From an uncultured Clostridia bacterium (GTDB lineage Bacteria; Bacillota; Clostridia; Christensenellales; Aristaeellaceae): a stretch of 64,000 nt of DNA. How positions within the stretch are numbered: the first letter of the stretch is position 1; every line of letters begins with the position of its first letter. Where the stretch lies: positions 1 through 64,000 of the forward strand of contig CAKTXZ010000003.1 of NCBI GenBank assembly GCA_934632155.1, written 5' to 3'. Positions 7,680 through 16,958 of the stretch are shown one piece after another. The notes beneath the pieces are model-generated. The model did no database searches and was not told the origin of the DNA. It was given only the letters and a program-made list of their open reading frames with translations. Position numbers and translations under genes: made by a program.

Positions 7680-9035
7680 TCACGCCTCCTCGATACGGTC
7701 AAAGCGCAGAATGTTTTCCACATGCCCGGTCTGGCAGAACATGTCCACGCTCTGGCAGCGCGTCGCGCGATAGCCCTGAGCGCAGAGAATTTTTGCGTCG
7801 CGCGCCTGCGTGGCGGGGTCGCAGCTGATATAGACCACACGGCTGGGCGCCGCCTGCGCGATGGCGCGCAGCACGCTCTCCTCGCAGCCCTTGCGCGGCG
7901 GGTCAAGGACGATTACGTCGGGTCGCAGCCCCTTTTGAACCAGCTCCGGCAGCAGCGCTTCCGCGGCGGCGGCGTAAAAGCGAGCGTTGGCAATATGATT
8001 TGCGCGGGCGTTTTCCTCTGCGTCGGCAATGGCTTCAGGTACGATTTCAATGCCGATGACTTCCCGCGCGCGCTGCGCCAGCAGCAGGGAAATGGTGCCT
8101 GCGCCGCAATACAGGTCGGCGGCCAGCTCGTTTGGCTGCACATTGGCGAAGGTGAGCGCGGTTTGGTAAAGCGTCTCGGTCTGGGCGGGATTGATTTGGA
8201 AAAAGGAACGGGGCGAGAGCGCGAAGCGCAGGCCGCAGAGCGTATCGTAAAGCCGCGCCGCGCCATAAAGCAGGCGGTTTTCGTTGCCGAGAATCACGTT
8301 GTCGCCGCGCCGGTTGATATTGATATAGAGCGAAGAAAGCCCCGGCATGTGTGCGCGCAGCAGGGCGACGAGTTCGCGCTCATGCGGCAGCGCGGCGGCG
8401 GTGGCGACAACGACCGCCATGACCTGCCCGTCGCGGGCGACGCGCGTCATGATATGGCGAATCAGGCCGCTTCGGGTGGCTTCATCGTAGGGCGCGACGC
8501 CGAATTTTTCCATCCACAGGCGCAGCGCGGCGACGGCGCGGTCGCTTTCCTCTTTGGCGATCAGACAGCTGCCGATATCGACGATGCGGTGGCTGCGCGG
8601 CGCGAAATAGCCGATTTGCGGCCTGCCCTTTTCGCCGCCGACGGGCAGGGAGGTCTTGTTGCGGTAATGCCACGGGTTTTCCATACCCAGCACGGGCGGC
8701 ACGTCGACCGCCAGACCGCCGATGCGTGTCAGCGCGTCGCGGACGCGATCACGCTTCATGGCGAGCGACAGCGCGTAGGTCATATGCTGGCAAACGCAGC
8801 CGCCGCATTGTTCATAGGAAGGGCAGGGCGGCGCAACGCGCTCGGGAGAGGGCGTGACGACGGCGATTGTTTTCAGAAAGGCGTGCGTTTTTTCCACACG
8901 CTGCGCCCGTGCGGTAACGGTTTCGCCGGGCAGCGCGCCCTGCACAAAGAGCGTCATGCCCTCCGCATGCGCGACGCCCATTTCGCCGCCGAAGCGCTCG
9001 ATGGTCACGGTCAGCAGGTCATTTTTCTTCAGCAT
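7680..9035 (-). CDS. rlmD: 23S rRNA (uracil-5-)-methyltransferase, RlmD/RumA family
   Basis: SAM-dependent enzyme that makes 5-methyluridine in 23S rRNA (family members act on U1939 and/or U747). The 451-residue protein begins with a TRAM domain (to about residue 60), then the iron-sulfur cysteines CPSYEQCGGC, the methyltransferase fold with DLYCGAGT, the DPPRKG loop, and the catalytic cysteine in YISCDPATQARD near residue 405. It overlaps the upstream DUF1015 gene by 17 bp. Which uridine is modified cannot be decided from the sequence. Confidence 0.92.
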   Translation of the reverse strand: MLKKNDLLTVTIERFGGEMGVAHAEGMTLFVQGALPGETVTARAQRVEKTHAFLKTIAVVTPSPERVAPPCPSYEQCGGCVCQHMTYALSLAMKRDRVRDALTRIGGLAVDVPPVLGMENPWHYRNKTSLPVGGEKGRPQIGYFAPRSHRIVDIGSCLIAKEESDRAVAALRLWMEKFGVAPYDEATRSGLIRHIMTRVARDGQVMAVVVATAAALPHERELVALLRAHMPGLSSLYININRRGDNVILGNENRLLYGAARLYDTLCGLRFALSPRSFFQINPAQTETLYQTALTFANVQPNELAADLYCGAGTISLLLAQRAREVIGIEIVPEAIADAEENARANHIANARFYAAAAEALLPELVQKGLRPDVIVLDPPRKGCEESVLRAIAQAAPSRVVYISCDPATQARDAKILCAQGYRATRCQSVDMFCQTGHVENILRFDRIEEA

Positions 9036-10260
9036 CGGTTTTCACAATCCTTCGGGCTTCCATATAATAGCGCTTTTCGTTCGCTTCGCCCATTGAAAAG
9101 GTTTTTCGTGGCAGCGGCCCGCCCTGCGCCACGGCGGGGAAAAGCATGTCCTTGCGCATGGGCGGCAGCAGGACGCCCACGGCGTTTTCCGTGCGCACAA
9201 GCTGGCGCACTGCGTCCGCGCCGTGAATATAATCCAAGCGCGGGCTGTGCGCATCCAGCAGCGCCTGCACCGTGCCCACCGGCAGCGGATGCAGCGGGTT
9301 ACCAATGCGCAGCGGCGTTTCGCCAGCGGCGGAAACAATCGTCAGGTCGGGCGCGCCGTCGGTCGGCTTTAAGCGCGCCGGCGCCAGCATGGCCATGACG
9401 GCCTCGGGCGTCTGGCCGAAGACAACCCGGTGGATGGGCTCAAAGACCAGCGCGTCGTCGTAGATGTTGTTGATTTCCACCGTCGCGTAGCGGGCGGGAT
9501 GATCCGCCCATGCCGCGGGCGGCAGCGATTTTTGAATCTCCTGCCAGTGCGCCTTGGCCGTGGCCAGCGAGTGGTTGCCATCGCCCACGGCGAGAAAAAT
9601 GCCGTCCTTCGGCAGCGCGGCAAGCAGCGCGCTCAGCGCGCCGTCAATCTGCCCAAGGGCCTCCTTCGTTTCGATGGCCCAGCCGCGCAGCCGCCCGCCG
9701 CCAAGCGGCAGGGAAACATCGTAAAGCGGGCGCAGACGGTCGCGAAGGCGATGCATGGGCTCAATTACGGTTCGCTTCGCGTCGTCCAGCAGCAGCATCA
9801 CATGGGAAAGCTCCAGCGGCGCGTCGCGGCGAATGTGCAGGCGGGGCGGAATGCGCGAAACGATGGTACCCTCTGTCGGGCGAATCAGCGAACGCGCGCC
9901 GGGCGCATAATCGTACGCCTCCAGATCGATCGTCGCGACCAGCCCCAGCCGGCTGCCGGACTGCGTGTCGCGCTGAACCAGCACCATGCCGTTCACAGCG
10001 GGGCGCAGCACACCGCGGCGCAGATAATCGCGCATGGCGGCGTGAACGTGCGGAAGGCGCGTCTCGGCTTCGTCCAAATACGCCTCCGGCAGGATCAGCC
10101 GCAGCGACGACGGGCCGTCGCCCGCCGCGCGGTCCGCTTCCTCCCATCGATCTTTTTGCGCCGTGTATTGATCGCACGCGACAATCGGCCAGCGCGCCAT
10201 ATTTTCCGCCGCCGGCAGATAAAAAACGCCGCCGCGGACGCAGGCGTTTTCGTAGTTCAT
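9019..10260 (-). CDS. DUF1015 family protein
   Basis: A 413-residue cytoplasmic protein of the DUF1015 family, recognised by the N-terminal YDVI-like segment replaced here by ARWPIVACDQYTAQKDRW, the RPTEGTI motif, and the strongly conserved VGDGNHSLATAKAHW. Some archaeal DUF1015 proteins are ADP-dependent serine kinases (SerK); whether this one phosphorylates serine is unknown. The start is placed at ATG 10260 because GGGGAGGAATTTGC stands directly before it, whereas an upstream in-frame ATG has none. It heads the minus-strand run into rlmD. Confidence 0.85.
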   Translation of the reverse strand: MNYENACVRGGVFYLPAAENMARWPIVACDQYTAQKDRWEEADRAAGDGPSSLRLILPEAYLDEAETRLPHVHAAMRDYLRRGVLRPAVNGMVLVQRDTQSGSRLGLVATIDLEAYDYAPGARSLIRPTEGTIVSRIPPRLHIRRDAPLELSHVMLLLDDAKRTVIEPMHRLRDRLRPLYDVSLPLGGGRLRGWAIETKEALGQIDGALSALLAALPKDGIFLAVGDGNHSLATAKAHWQEIQKSLPPAAWADHPARYATVEINNIYDDALVFEPIHRVVFGQTPEAVMAMLAPARLKPTDGAPDLTIVSAAGETPLRIGNPLHPLPVGTVQALLDAHSPRLDYIHGADAVRQLVRTENAVGVLLPPMRKDMLFPAVAQGGPLPRKTFSMGEANEKRYYMEARRIVKTDAEEK

Positions 10261-10308
10261 GCAAATTCCTCCCCTCGGTATGTCATGCTGCCTTTCAGGC
10301 GGCGCAGG

Positions 10309-10357
10309 CAAAAAGGAAAAGCCGCCCTGCCGGCGAAAGCGTCGGTGGCAGGGCGGC
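10309..10357 (-). terminator. Intrinsic terminator of the CBS-domain gene
   Basis: On the minus strand an 11-bp perfect stem (GCCGCCCTGCC with GGCAGGGCGGC, loop of 15) is followed by TTTTCCTTTTT. It lies just downstream of the gene at 10390-11775. Confidence 0.85.
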
Positions 10358-10389
10358 GTGCAGATCGTTTGTGTAAGGAACCGCGCCCG

Positions 10390-11775
10390 TTACGCCTCTT
10401 CGTTTTTCGCGCCTTCGTCGATCGGCACAACCGTGACCTTCGCCCATTCAACGCGGCGATCCTCGATGGCCTCGACCTGAATTTCAATCTGCGGCGCGTC
10501 GCCCTCCTCGGGCTTTTCGCCGTCGCGCGTGCAGTACAGCTTCAGGCAGGGGGTTGTGCCGTCCTGCGGGATGGTGCTGAAGCGGCTGAAGATCAGGCCG
10601 CCCAGCGTGTCGAAGTCTTCGCTTTCGGGCAGGGTGACGTCCAGTGCCTCGGCCAGCGTTTCCAGATCGGTTGTGCCGCGAACGCGCCAGACATGATTGC
10701 CGATGGGCGTGATATCCGCCTTGGCGGTCGGGTCGAATTCGTCGTAAATATTGCCGACGATTTCCTCCAACAGATCCTCCATGGTAATCAGGCCGCTGGT
10801 GCCGCCGTATTCGTCCACCACGATGGCCAGATGCGTTTTTTCCTTTTGCATGTTGCGCAGCAGCACATCGGTGGGCACGGTTTCGGGGACGAAGTACGGC
10901 TCGCGCAGCAGCGCCTTGAGGGGCTTGGGCTGTTTGGCGCGGGCGTTGAGCAGGTAATCGCGCGTGGCCAGAATGCCGATCACGTCGTCGATATCTTCAT
11001 TATAAACGGGAAAACGGGAAAGGCCGCTTTCTTTAATGGTACGCAGGATGGTTTCGTCGTCGTCCTGAATCCAGATGGCGGTGACGTCGGTACGGTGGGT
11101 CATGCAGTCGGCGGCGGTCAGATCGTTGAATTCGAAAACGTTCTTAATCATATCGCGCTCGTCGCTTTCAATGCCGCCTGTTTCCTCGCCCATGTCGACC
11201 ATCGCGCGGATCTCCTCCTCGGTGACCTCCTCAGGCTGTGCGTTGGGGTTAAGCCCCAGCAGGCGCAGCATCCCGTTGGTGCTTTTGCTCAGCAGCCATA
11301 CGATCGGGCGGAAAAGGCCCGCCAGCGTCAGGATAATCCGGCAGCTGATTCTGGACACCTTTTCAGGGTGCTGCATGGCGATGCGCTTGGGCACCAGCTC
11401 GCCCAGCACCAGCGTGAAATAGGAAAGCACCAGCGTGATGAGCACGATGCACAGGCTGTTCAGCAGGGCGGGATTGATCGCCGCGCCGGCGTTTAAGATG
11501 ACCTGCGCCAGACGGGAGGCAAAATTCTCCGCCGCGAAGGCGCTTCCCAGAAAGCCTGCCAGCGTGATGCCGACCTGAATGGTGGAAAGAAAGCGATTGG
11601 GGTTTTCGGCCAGCTTGAGCAGCATGACGGCCGTTTTATCCCCATTCTCTGCCTGATGGCGAAGCTTTGCGTCGTTGAGCGACAGCACGGCAATTTCCGT
11701 GGCCGCGAAGAAGGCGTTGAGCAGAATCAGAATGAGCTGAAACAATATCGGGCCGCCTAATGGGTCAGAAGACAA
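10390..11775 (-). CDS. CorC/HlyC (CNNM-like) membrane protein with CBS pair
   Basis: A 461-residue integral membrane protein: DUF21/CNNM transmembrane domain (residues about 5-200, with STIQVGITLAGFLGSAFAAE), two CBS domains (about 215-335, including VVDEYGGTSGLITMEDLLEEIVG), and a C-terminal CorC_HlyC domain (about 350-430). Relatives such as MpfA take part in magnesium export or resistance, with nucleotide sensing by CBS; older annotations call them hemolysins. The start is TTG 11775, with AAGGAGGG 7-8 nt upstream. It has its own promoter and terminator, so it is probably monocistronic. Confidence 0.9.
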   Translation of the reverse strand: MSSDPLGGPILFQLILILLNAFFAATEIAVLSLNDAKLRHQAENGDKTAVMLLKLAENPNRFLSTIQVGITLAGFLGSAFAAENFASRLAQVILNAGAAINPALLNSLCIVLITLVLSYFTLVLGELVPKRIAMQHPEKVSRISCRIILTLAGLFRPIVWLLSKSTNGMLRLLGLNPNAQPEEVTEEEIRAMVDMGEETGGIESDERDMIKNVFEFNDLTAADCMTHRTDVTAIWIQDDDETILRTIKESGLSRFPVYNEDIDDVIGILATRDYLLNARAKQPKPLKALLREPYFVPETVPTDVLLRNMQKEKTHLAIVVDEYGGTSGLITMEDLLEEIVGNIYDEFDPTAKADITPIGNHVWRVRGTTDLETLAEALDVTLPESEDFDTLGGLIFSRFSTIPQDGTTPCLKLYCTRDGEKPEEGDAPQIEIQVEAIEDRRVEWAKVTVVPIDEGAKNEEA

Positions 11776-11821
11776 AGAAATCCCTCCTTCAGAATGTGGG
11801 GGCTATATAAACACCCAATAT

Positions 11822-11850
11822 AGTATAGCATAAGAAGCGGCGAATTTGAA
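11822..11850 (-). promoter_or_regulatory. Sigma-A-type promoter of the CBS-domain gene
   Basis: Minus strand: TTCAAA, 17 bp, TATACT, with an extended TGC before the -10 box. Confidence 0.7.
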
Positions 11851-11910
11851 TAGGCGGGCGAAAAAAAGGAACGCGGCGCGCACATTTTACAGGTTTCTTT
11901 TGCTTGGACG

Positions 11911-11939
11911 TGGAAATATCGGCCGTGTTGTGGTAAAAT
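11911..11939 (+). promoter_or_regulatory. Promoter of the FHA-FtsW/RodA-PBP operon
   Basis: TGGAAA (11911-11916), 17 bp, TAAAAT (11934-11939), with TGG giving an extended -10. The -10 box overlaps ATG 11938, which argues that translation starts further downstream at GTG 11974. Confidence 0.6.
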
Positions 11940-11973
11940 GAAAAGGAACTTTTGCCGACAGGGGGAAACGGGC

Positions 11974-12765
11974 GTGGCGGATACGGCCTATGAAATTTTC
12001 GCGCTGGCGATGCGCTATGTGTACGTCGTGATCGGCGTGGTCATTTTGCTGCGCGCGCTTCGCTGGCTGCGCAAGGATGCGCGCGCCTATCGCCGCGAGA
12101 TGAAGGCGCTGCCGGACGCGGGGCTCATCGGCGAGATTGTGGATCTGAATACCGGCAAGGCGCAGCCGCTGCCTCGCGAGGGCACGATCGGCAGCGCGCG
12201 CAGCTGCGATATCTGCGTCAGGGGCGAGGGCGTTCGGCGGCATCACGCGATGTTTTCCTTTGAGGAGGGCAGGGGCCTGCTGATTACGCCCTGCCTTCGC
12301 TGCCGGATGGTGATGGCGGGCGTGGAATTGAATTCCTCCGCCCATGCGCTGCACGGCACGCAGCTGGAAATCGGCGGCACGACGCTGCGCGTTCGTCTGT
12401 TCGCGGGGCTCAACGTGCCGCATCCCATGCAGTTCCAGCCCGACGCGCCGGAGAACGACGCGTCCGCCGAGGTGTGCGCGGATGAGGACGAAGCGCCCTT
12501 TTCCTTTGTCGCCGAGCAGGACGGCGTGCCCGCGCCCTTCGATTTTGAAAACAGCGCCGTCGGCCAGCCTGCGCCGCTGCCGCCGGAAAGCTATGCCGGG
12601 CATTATGATAACGACGGCCAGATGACATGGCAGTTCGCCGCCTATCCCGTTGAGGAAATTCGCCGCGCGATGGCGGATGCGTCCGCGCAGCCGGAGACGG
12701 AGGAGACGGAGGAGGCGGTTGCCTATCAAAGCCCGGTGCGGCACAGAAGGGGGCGGCGCAAGTGA
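11974..12765 (+). CDS. Membrane-anchored FHA domain protein
   Basis: From GTG 11974 the product has 263 residues: one N-terminal membrane helix (YVYVVIGVVILLRALRWL), a basic linker, an FHA domain (about residues 60-145, with GTIGSARSCDICV and RRHHAMF, the phosphothreonine-binding Arg/Ser/His set), and an acidic, disordered C-terminal tail ending in RHRRGRRK. FHA domains bind phosphothreonine peptides. Its position before a SEDS protein and a class B PBP matches FHA genes near rodA-pbpA in Actinobacteria and Clostridia, where Ser/Thr kinase signalling controls wall synthesis; no kinase is in this window. The GTG has AGGGGGA upstream; ATG 11938 lies inside the likely -10 box. Confidence 0.82.
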   Translation: MADTAYEIFALAMRYVYVVIGVVILLRALRWLRKDARAYRREMKALPDAGLIGEIVDLNTGKAQPLPREGTIGSARSCDICVRGEGVRRHHAMFSFEEGRGLLITPCLRCRMVMAGVELNSSAHALHGTQLEIGGTTLRVRLFAGLNVPHPMQFQPDAPENDASAEVCADEDEAPFSFVAEQDGVPAPFDFENSAVGQPAPLPPESYAGHYDNDGQMTWQFAAYPVEEIRRAMADASAQPETEETEEAVAYQSPVRHRRGRRK

Positions 12766-14015
12766 GCAAGGAAAAACGGAAAAAGACCCGGCGCGACCCG
12801 GCGCGCGCCATGATTGCCGCCGTAATGGTGTTTTTTCTGCTGGCGTTTTTTCAATTGGCCGTCAAGGACGGAAGCTGGGAATGCTTCGTTCTTTCCGTTG
12901 TCGTTCCGGCGATCATCTACGTCGGCTCGGTCGGCATACCGCGCCTGTTCCCGGCGGATAAGCTGCTGTTGTCCCTGACCAACTTCCTTTGCGCGCTGGG
13001 TGTGCTGGTGCTCTATCGCCTCAGCCCGGAGCGCGGCATGACGCAAGCCGTCAATTACGGCGTGGGCGTGGCGGCGATGATCGCCTGCACGCTGCTGGTT
13101 CGCTACATGCCCTCGTGGCGCTGGATGACCGTGCTGATGATGCTGGGCGGCGCGGGGATGCTGGCGCTGCCGCTTGTGATGGGCGAGGTGCGCAACGGCG
13201 CGAAGGGCTGGCTGACGATCGCAGGGCGCTCCATGCAGCCCAGCGAGCTGGTCAAGCTCGCGCTGATCCTGAGCGTTTCCTACCTGCTCAGCCGCCGCAA
13301 GGTGGTGCTGAGCGTGGCGTTTGCCGCGGGGTGTCTGGGGCTGCTGATGCTGCAGAAGGATTTGGGCACGGCGCTTTTGTATTACGGCGTGACGCTGGTG
13401 CTGGTGTATGCCGCGACGGGCAGCCTGCCGCTCATCGGCGTAGGGCTGGCGGGCGGCGCGGGCGCGGCGGTCATAGGCTATCGTATGTTCGCGCATGTCA
13501 AAAAACGCGTGAAGATTTGGCTCAATCCATGGGCGGATACGGGCGGCGACGGATACCAGATCGTCCAGAGCCTGATCGCCATGGTCAACGGCGGCGCGTG
13601 GGGCGTCGGGCTGGGGCTGGGCAACGCGTCGGTTATTCCGGAATATTACAACGATTTTATCTTTTCCGTGATCCTGCATGAGTTCGGCCTGATCTTCGGG
13701 CTGATTGTGCTGTGCATGTATCTGTTCATTGTCATTCGCGGGGTGATGATTGCGCGCCGGTCGCGCACGGTCTTTCATGCGCTGCTGGCCATTGGCTGCA
13801 CGGCGCTTATCGCGCTGCAGGCTTTTGTCATCATCGGCGGTAATATCAAGCTGATTCCGCTTACGGGCGTAACGCTGCCCTTTATCAGCTACGGCGGCAC
13901 GTCGATGGTGAGCAGCTTGGGCATTATCGGCCTTTTGCAGGGCGTGGCGAGCCGCAACGCCGCCGGGGTGGACGACGATCGCCGGCTGGCGATGCTGGGA
14001 GGTGGGGCGGCGTGA
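12762..14015 (+). CDS. SEDS peptidoglycan glycosyltransferase (FtsW/RodA family)
   Basis: A polytopic enzyme that polymerises lipid II into glycan strands together with a class B PBP. The 417-residue protein has about ten membrane helices and SEDS signatures: MQPSELVKLALIL, LQKDLGTALLYY, RVKIWLNPWAD, the YNDFIFSVILHEFGL segment and LTGVTLPFISYGGTS near the C terminus. GTG 12762 overlaps the FHA stop by 4 bp, and its own stop overlaps the PBP start, so all three are coupled. The sequence does not settle whether it works in elongation (RodA) or division (FtsW). Confidence 0.92.
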   Translation: MSKEKRKKTRRDPARAMIAAVMVFFLLAFFQLAVKDGSWECFVLSVVVPAIIYVGSVGIPRLFPADKLLLSLTNFLCALGVLVLYRLSPERGMTQAVNYGVGVAAMIACTLLVRYMPSWRWMTVLMMLGGAGMLALPLVMGEVRNGAKGWLTIAGRSMQPSELVKLALILSVSYLLSRRKVVLSVAFAAGCLGLLMLQKDLGTALLYYGVTLVLVYAATGSLPLIGVGLAGGAGAAVIGYRMFAHVKKRVKIWLNPWADTGGDGYQIVQSLIAMVNGGAWGVGLGLGNASVIPEYYNDFIFSVILHEFGLIFGLIVLCMYLFIVIRGVMIARRSRTVFHALLAIGCTALIALQAFVIIGGNIKLIPLTGVTLPFISYGGTSMVSSLGIIGLLQGVASRNAAGVDDDRRLAMLGGGAA

Positions 14016-15448
14016 AGCAATTGCGTAAAAACATTCTTCGCGTGGCGATGTGCCTGTGCGCGCTGTTTGTGCTGCTGGCGGGGTACGGCGCCTACAGCAT
14101 TGCCACGCAGGGCGGGCGCTGGTTCGCCTCCGGCGCGAACACCTTCGCGCGCACGCAGAAAAAGAACGTGATTCCCGGCGACGTTTATGACCGCAACGGC
14201 GTGACGCTGGCCACCGTGAGCGACGGCAAGCGCGTCTATCAGGCCAACGAAACGGCGCGGCGCGCGGTTGTGCACCTGCTCGGCGATACGGCGAACAATG
14301 TCAACAACGGCGTGGAAAGCTTTATGGCGCGGTATCTGTACGGCTTTGAAATGGGGTTTACGGAACGGCTGGCGGCGGCGCTGCGCGGCGAAAAGCGCCG
14401 GGGCGACAACGTAACGCTGACGGTCGACAGCGCGCTGGCGACGTATGTGGCTTCGCAGTTTCCCGCCGGGAAGGCGGGCGCGGTCGTGGTCATGAACTAT
14501 CGCACGGGCGAGGTGCTCACGCAGCAGTCCTTCCCGAATTTTGACCCGCAGGCGGTGACGCAGGCGGTCAAGGACGACGCGCAAAAGCCCTTTTACAACC
14601 GCGCGGTGCAGGGCCTGTACGCGCCGGGCTCCACCTTTAAGATCATTACGGCGGTCTCCGCGCTGGAAAACCTTTCGCAGGCGCAGACGCGCGCGTTTCA
14701 GTGTACGGGGCAGCTGCAGCTGGGCAACCGCCTGATTACCGACGCGGGAACTAATCTGGCGGAGGGAAAAATCACCCAGCACGGGCAGCTGACGCTGCTG
14801 CGCGCGTTTCAGGTCAGCTGCAACAATACCTTTGCCCAGATCGCGCTGGAGCTGGGCGATGAAAAGCTGAAAAAAACGGCGGAGGCGTTCGGCTTTAACG
14901 ATAACTTCCTCTTCCGCGATCTGGTGGTGGAGAATTCCTCCTATCCGACCGAAAACCGCAGCGACGGCGAGATCGCGTGGACGGGCGCGGGGCAAAGCGC
15001 GCTGACCGCCACGCCGCTGCACATGTGCATGGCCGCCGCCGCCGTGGCCAACGACGGCGTGATGATGGAGCCGCGTATGCTCAAGGCGGCGGTTGCGCAA
15101 AATGGCAAGGTGCGCGCCCGGTTTGCGCCCAAGGCGTATCGCACGGCGATGACGGCGGAGCAGGCGCAGACGATTCGCGAATACATGCGCGCCGCCGTGA
15201 CGGGCGGCACGGGCCGGGCGGCGGGCGTGAGCGGCGTGAAGGTGTGCGGCAAGACGGGCTCGGCCGAGGTGGATACGCAGGCGGAGACCAACGCGTGGTT
15301 CGTGGGCTTTCTGGACGAGGCGGACGCGCCCTATGCGCTGGCCATCGTGGTGGAAAACGCGGGCGGCGGCGGCAGCGTGGCAGCGCCGCTGGCTCAGAAG
15401 GTTTTTACGTGGCTGCTTGATAACGGCGACGGAAGCGAAGCGCCCTGA
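14012..15448 (+). CDS. Class B penicillin-binding protein (PbpA/PBP2-like transpeptidase)
   Basis: Cross-links peptidoglycan outside the membrane and partners the preceding SEDS protein. The 478-residue protein has one N-terminal membrane helix (about 8-30), a short dimerisation region, and a transpeptidase domain with all three active-site motifs: S207-TFK, S269-C-N and K414-TG. It lacks PASTA repeats. GTG 14012 follows GGGAGGTGGGG and overlaps the upstream stop by 4 bp. The pairing of SEDS and PBP genes is the standard arrangement for a wall-synthesis module. Confidence 0.93.
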   Translation: MKQLRKNILRVAMCLCALFVLLAGYGAYSIATQGGRWFASGANTFARTQKKNVIPGDVYDRNGVTLATVSDGKRVYQANETARRAVVHLLGDTANNVNNGVESFMARYLYGFEMGFTERLAAALRGEKRRGDNVTLTVDSALATYVASQFPAGKAGAVVVMNYRTGEVLTQQSFPNFDPQAVTQAVKDDAQKPFYNRAVQGLYAPGSTFKIITAVSALENLSQAQTRAFQCTGQLQLGNRLITDAGTNLAEGKITQHGQLTLLRAFQVSCNNTFAQIALELGDEKLKKTAEAFGFNDNFLFRDLVVENSSYPTENRSDGEIAWTGAGQSALTATPLHMCMAAAAVANDGVMMEPRMLKAAVAQNGKVRARFAPKAYRTAMTAEQAQTIREYMRAAVTGGTGRAAGVSGVKVCGKTGSAEVDTQAETNAWFVGFLDEADAPYALAIVVENAGGGGSVAAPLAQKVFTWLLDNGDGSEAP

Positions 15449-15483
15449 GCGCGGGCGTGAAATGTAAAAAGGGGCGCTTAACC

Positions 15484-15512
15484 TTGACAATCCGGCGATA
15501 GTTTGATATAAA
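15484..15512 (+). promoter_or_regulatory. Strong sigma-A-type promoter
   Basis: TTGACA (15484-15489), 17 bp, TATAAA (15507-15512), ahead of the VanY-like gene. Confidence 0.8.
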
Positions 15513-15584
15513 TATAAACGGCTGAATAGCTTTTTTGGCGTAGAATCCGGCGTGAGGGCGTCGGGATGAAAGGTGATAAGAAAT

Positions 15585-16715
15585 ATGGCGAAAAAGACGG
15601 GCCAAGACGCATACAAGACGTTGATCCGCGTGCTGGTGGTGCTGGTGGTGCTCACGCTGCTGGGCGGCGCGGGCTATGTGCTGGTCGACCAGTCCATCAA
15701 GGCGCAGAATGAAGAGAATCTGGCCGCAGCGGCGCAGCAGAACCAGACGCTGGAGCAGGAATACCGGCAGGCCAAGGCCGAGGAGGCGCAAAAGCAGCAA
15801 AAGGGCGAGGAAATTCAATGGCCGCAGCCCGTCGGCACGGGGTGGGAGGTCATTGACCTGAGCAATTACCCCATGACCAATGCTGCGACCGTTACCGCCT
15901 CGCGCAAGGAGCTGCTGCTGGGCGGCATGCTGCTGCTGAATCATTGGCATGCGCTTCCCTCCGATTTTCCGGGGGACGAGCTGCTGGCGGTTTATACGGT
16001 TGACAAAAACATCCCCGTTTCCGGCTCGAGGGTCAGGCTGTTCCCCAGCGCCATTTCTGCGCTGAGCGATATGATTGCCGCGGCCAAGGAGGCGGGGCTG
16101 GAGGGCTTCCTGGTGGAGGAGGGCTACCGTTCAATGGAAAGACAGACGGAGCTGTACGACAAGGAAGCGGAGAAGTACAGCGATAAGTTCTCGGGCGAAT
16201 CGCTGATTCGAAAGGTGCGCCAGACGGTCAATTATCCCGGAACGAGCGAATACCAGTCCGGCTTTTCCTTCTGCATGGGGCGCTACAGCAAGGACGATGC
16301 CGCGCTGATGAACAAGAAATTCCACGAAACCGCGCTTTCTGATTGGATGCTGGAGAACTGCTGGCAATACGGCCTCATTTTCCGCTTTCCTGTGCAGGGT
16401 TACCCGAACGCGACGGTGGCGGATAAATCCTACAAAACGGGCGAGAGCAAAAAGCTGAGCATCTATCGCTACGTGGGCAAGCCCCATGCCGCGGCGATGC
16501 GGGCGCTGGATATGTGTATGGAGGAATACATCGAATATCTGGTCAAGCATCCGCACATTGCGGTATATGAAAACGGCGTGCTGCGTTATGAAATCACGCG
16601 AACGGCGGGCGGCGATACGGCGGCGGACGTCAGCGTCAGCGTCAGCCGTGCGGCGAAGGATTATACGCTGTCCACGGATAACATGGGCGGCGTGATTACG
16701 AGCATGACGTACTGA
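15585..16715 (+). CDS. Membrane-anchored VanY-like protein lacking the zinc ligands
   Basis: The 376-residue product has a basic N terminus, one membrane helix (about 15-38), a coiled-coil-like Gln/Glu stretch, and a domain of the D-Ala-D-Ala carboxypeptidase (VanY) fold from about residue 100 (EGYRSMERQTELY, later WMLENCWQYGLIFRFP). Active VanY enzymes bind zinc by SxHxxGxAxD and by ExxH before a Y-R-Y-V-G-like strand. Here those places read SEYQSGFSFC and KKLSIYRYVG, so both histidines, the aspartate and the catalytic Glu are replaced. I expect no peptidase activity; a peptidoglycan-binding or regulatory role is possible. ATG 15585 has AAAGGTGATAAG upstream. It follows the PBP gene under its own promoter and ends at a strong terminator. 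Confidence 0.75.
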   Translation: MAKKTGQDAYKTLIRVLVVLVVLTLLGGAGYVLVDQSIKAQNEENLAAAAQQNQTLEQEYRQAKAEEAQKQQKGEEIQWPQPVGTGWEVIDLSNYPMTNAATVTASRKELLLGGMLLLNHWHALPSDFPGDELLAVYTVDKNIPVSGSRVRLFPSAISALSDMIAAAKEAGLEGFLVEEGYRSMERQTELYDKEAEKYSDKFSGESLIRKVRQTVNYPGTSEYQSGFSFCMGRYSKDDAALMNKKFHETALSDWMLENCWQYGLIFRFPVQGYPNATVADKSYKTGESKKLSIYRYVGKPHAAAMRALDMCMEEYIEYLVKHPHIAVYENGVLRYEITRTAGGDTAADVSVSVSRAAKDYTLSTDNMGGVITSMTY

Positions 16716-16750
16716 TTCCGCTCCGCTTCATCTGCTTATCATGCTTTTCC

Positions 16751-16783
16751 GGCGCCGAACCAAGCGTTTCGGCGTCTTTTTTT
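16751..16783 (+). terminator. Intrinsic terminator after the VanY-like gene
   Basis: GGCGCCGAA pairs with TTCGGCGTC (loop of 8) and is followed by a seven-T run. Confidence 0.85.
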
Positions 16784-16958
16784 CCGAAAATATGGCGCGA
16801 TGAATGGTTCGGCTGCATGGCCGCCTCCTTTTGTGCCGGCTGCTTGGAGCTTCTTCCTTTGCGCGTGCGGCGGATTGGCGAAAAATGCACATGCAGGCAA
16901 TCATTGCGTATGGACGGCGCAGGGCAAAAAGGATATGCTATGGGAAAGGGGGAATTGC

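Noticed and set aside
9430..11496. 688-codon plus-strand frame across DUF1015 and CBS genes
   Set aside because: Antisense shadow spanning two well-defined minus-strand genes and their terminator.
11938..11973. ATG 11938 as start of the FHA gene
   Set aside because: It overlaps a probable -10 box and lacks a ribosome site; GTG 11974 has AGGGGGA.
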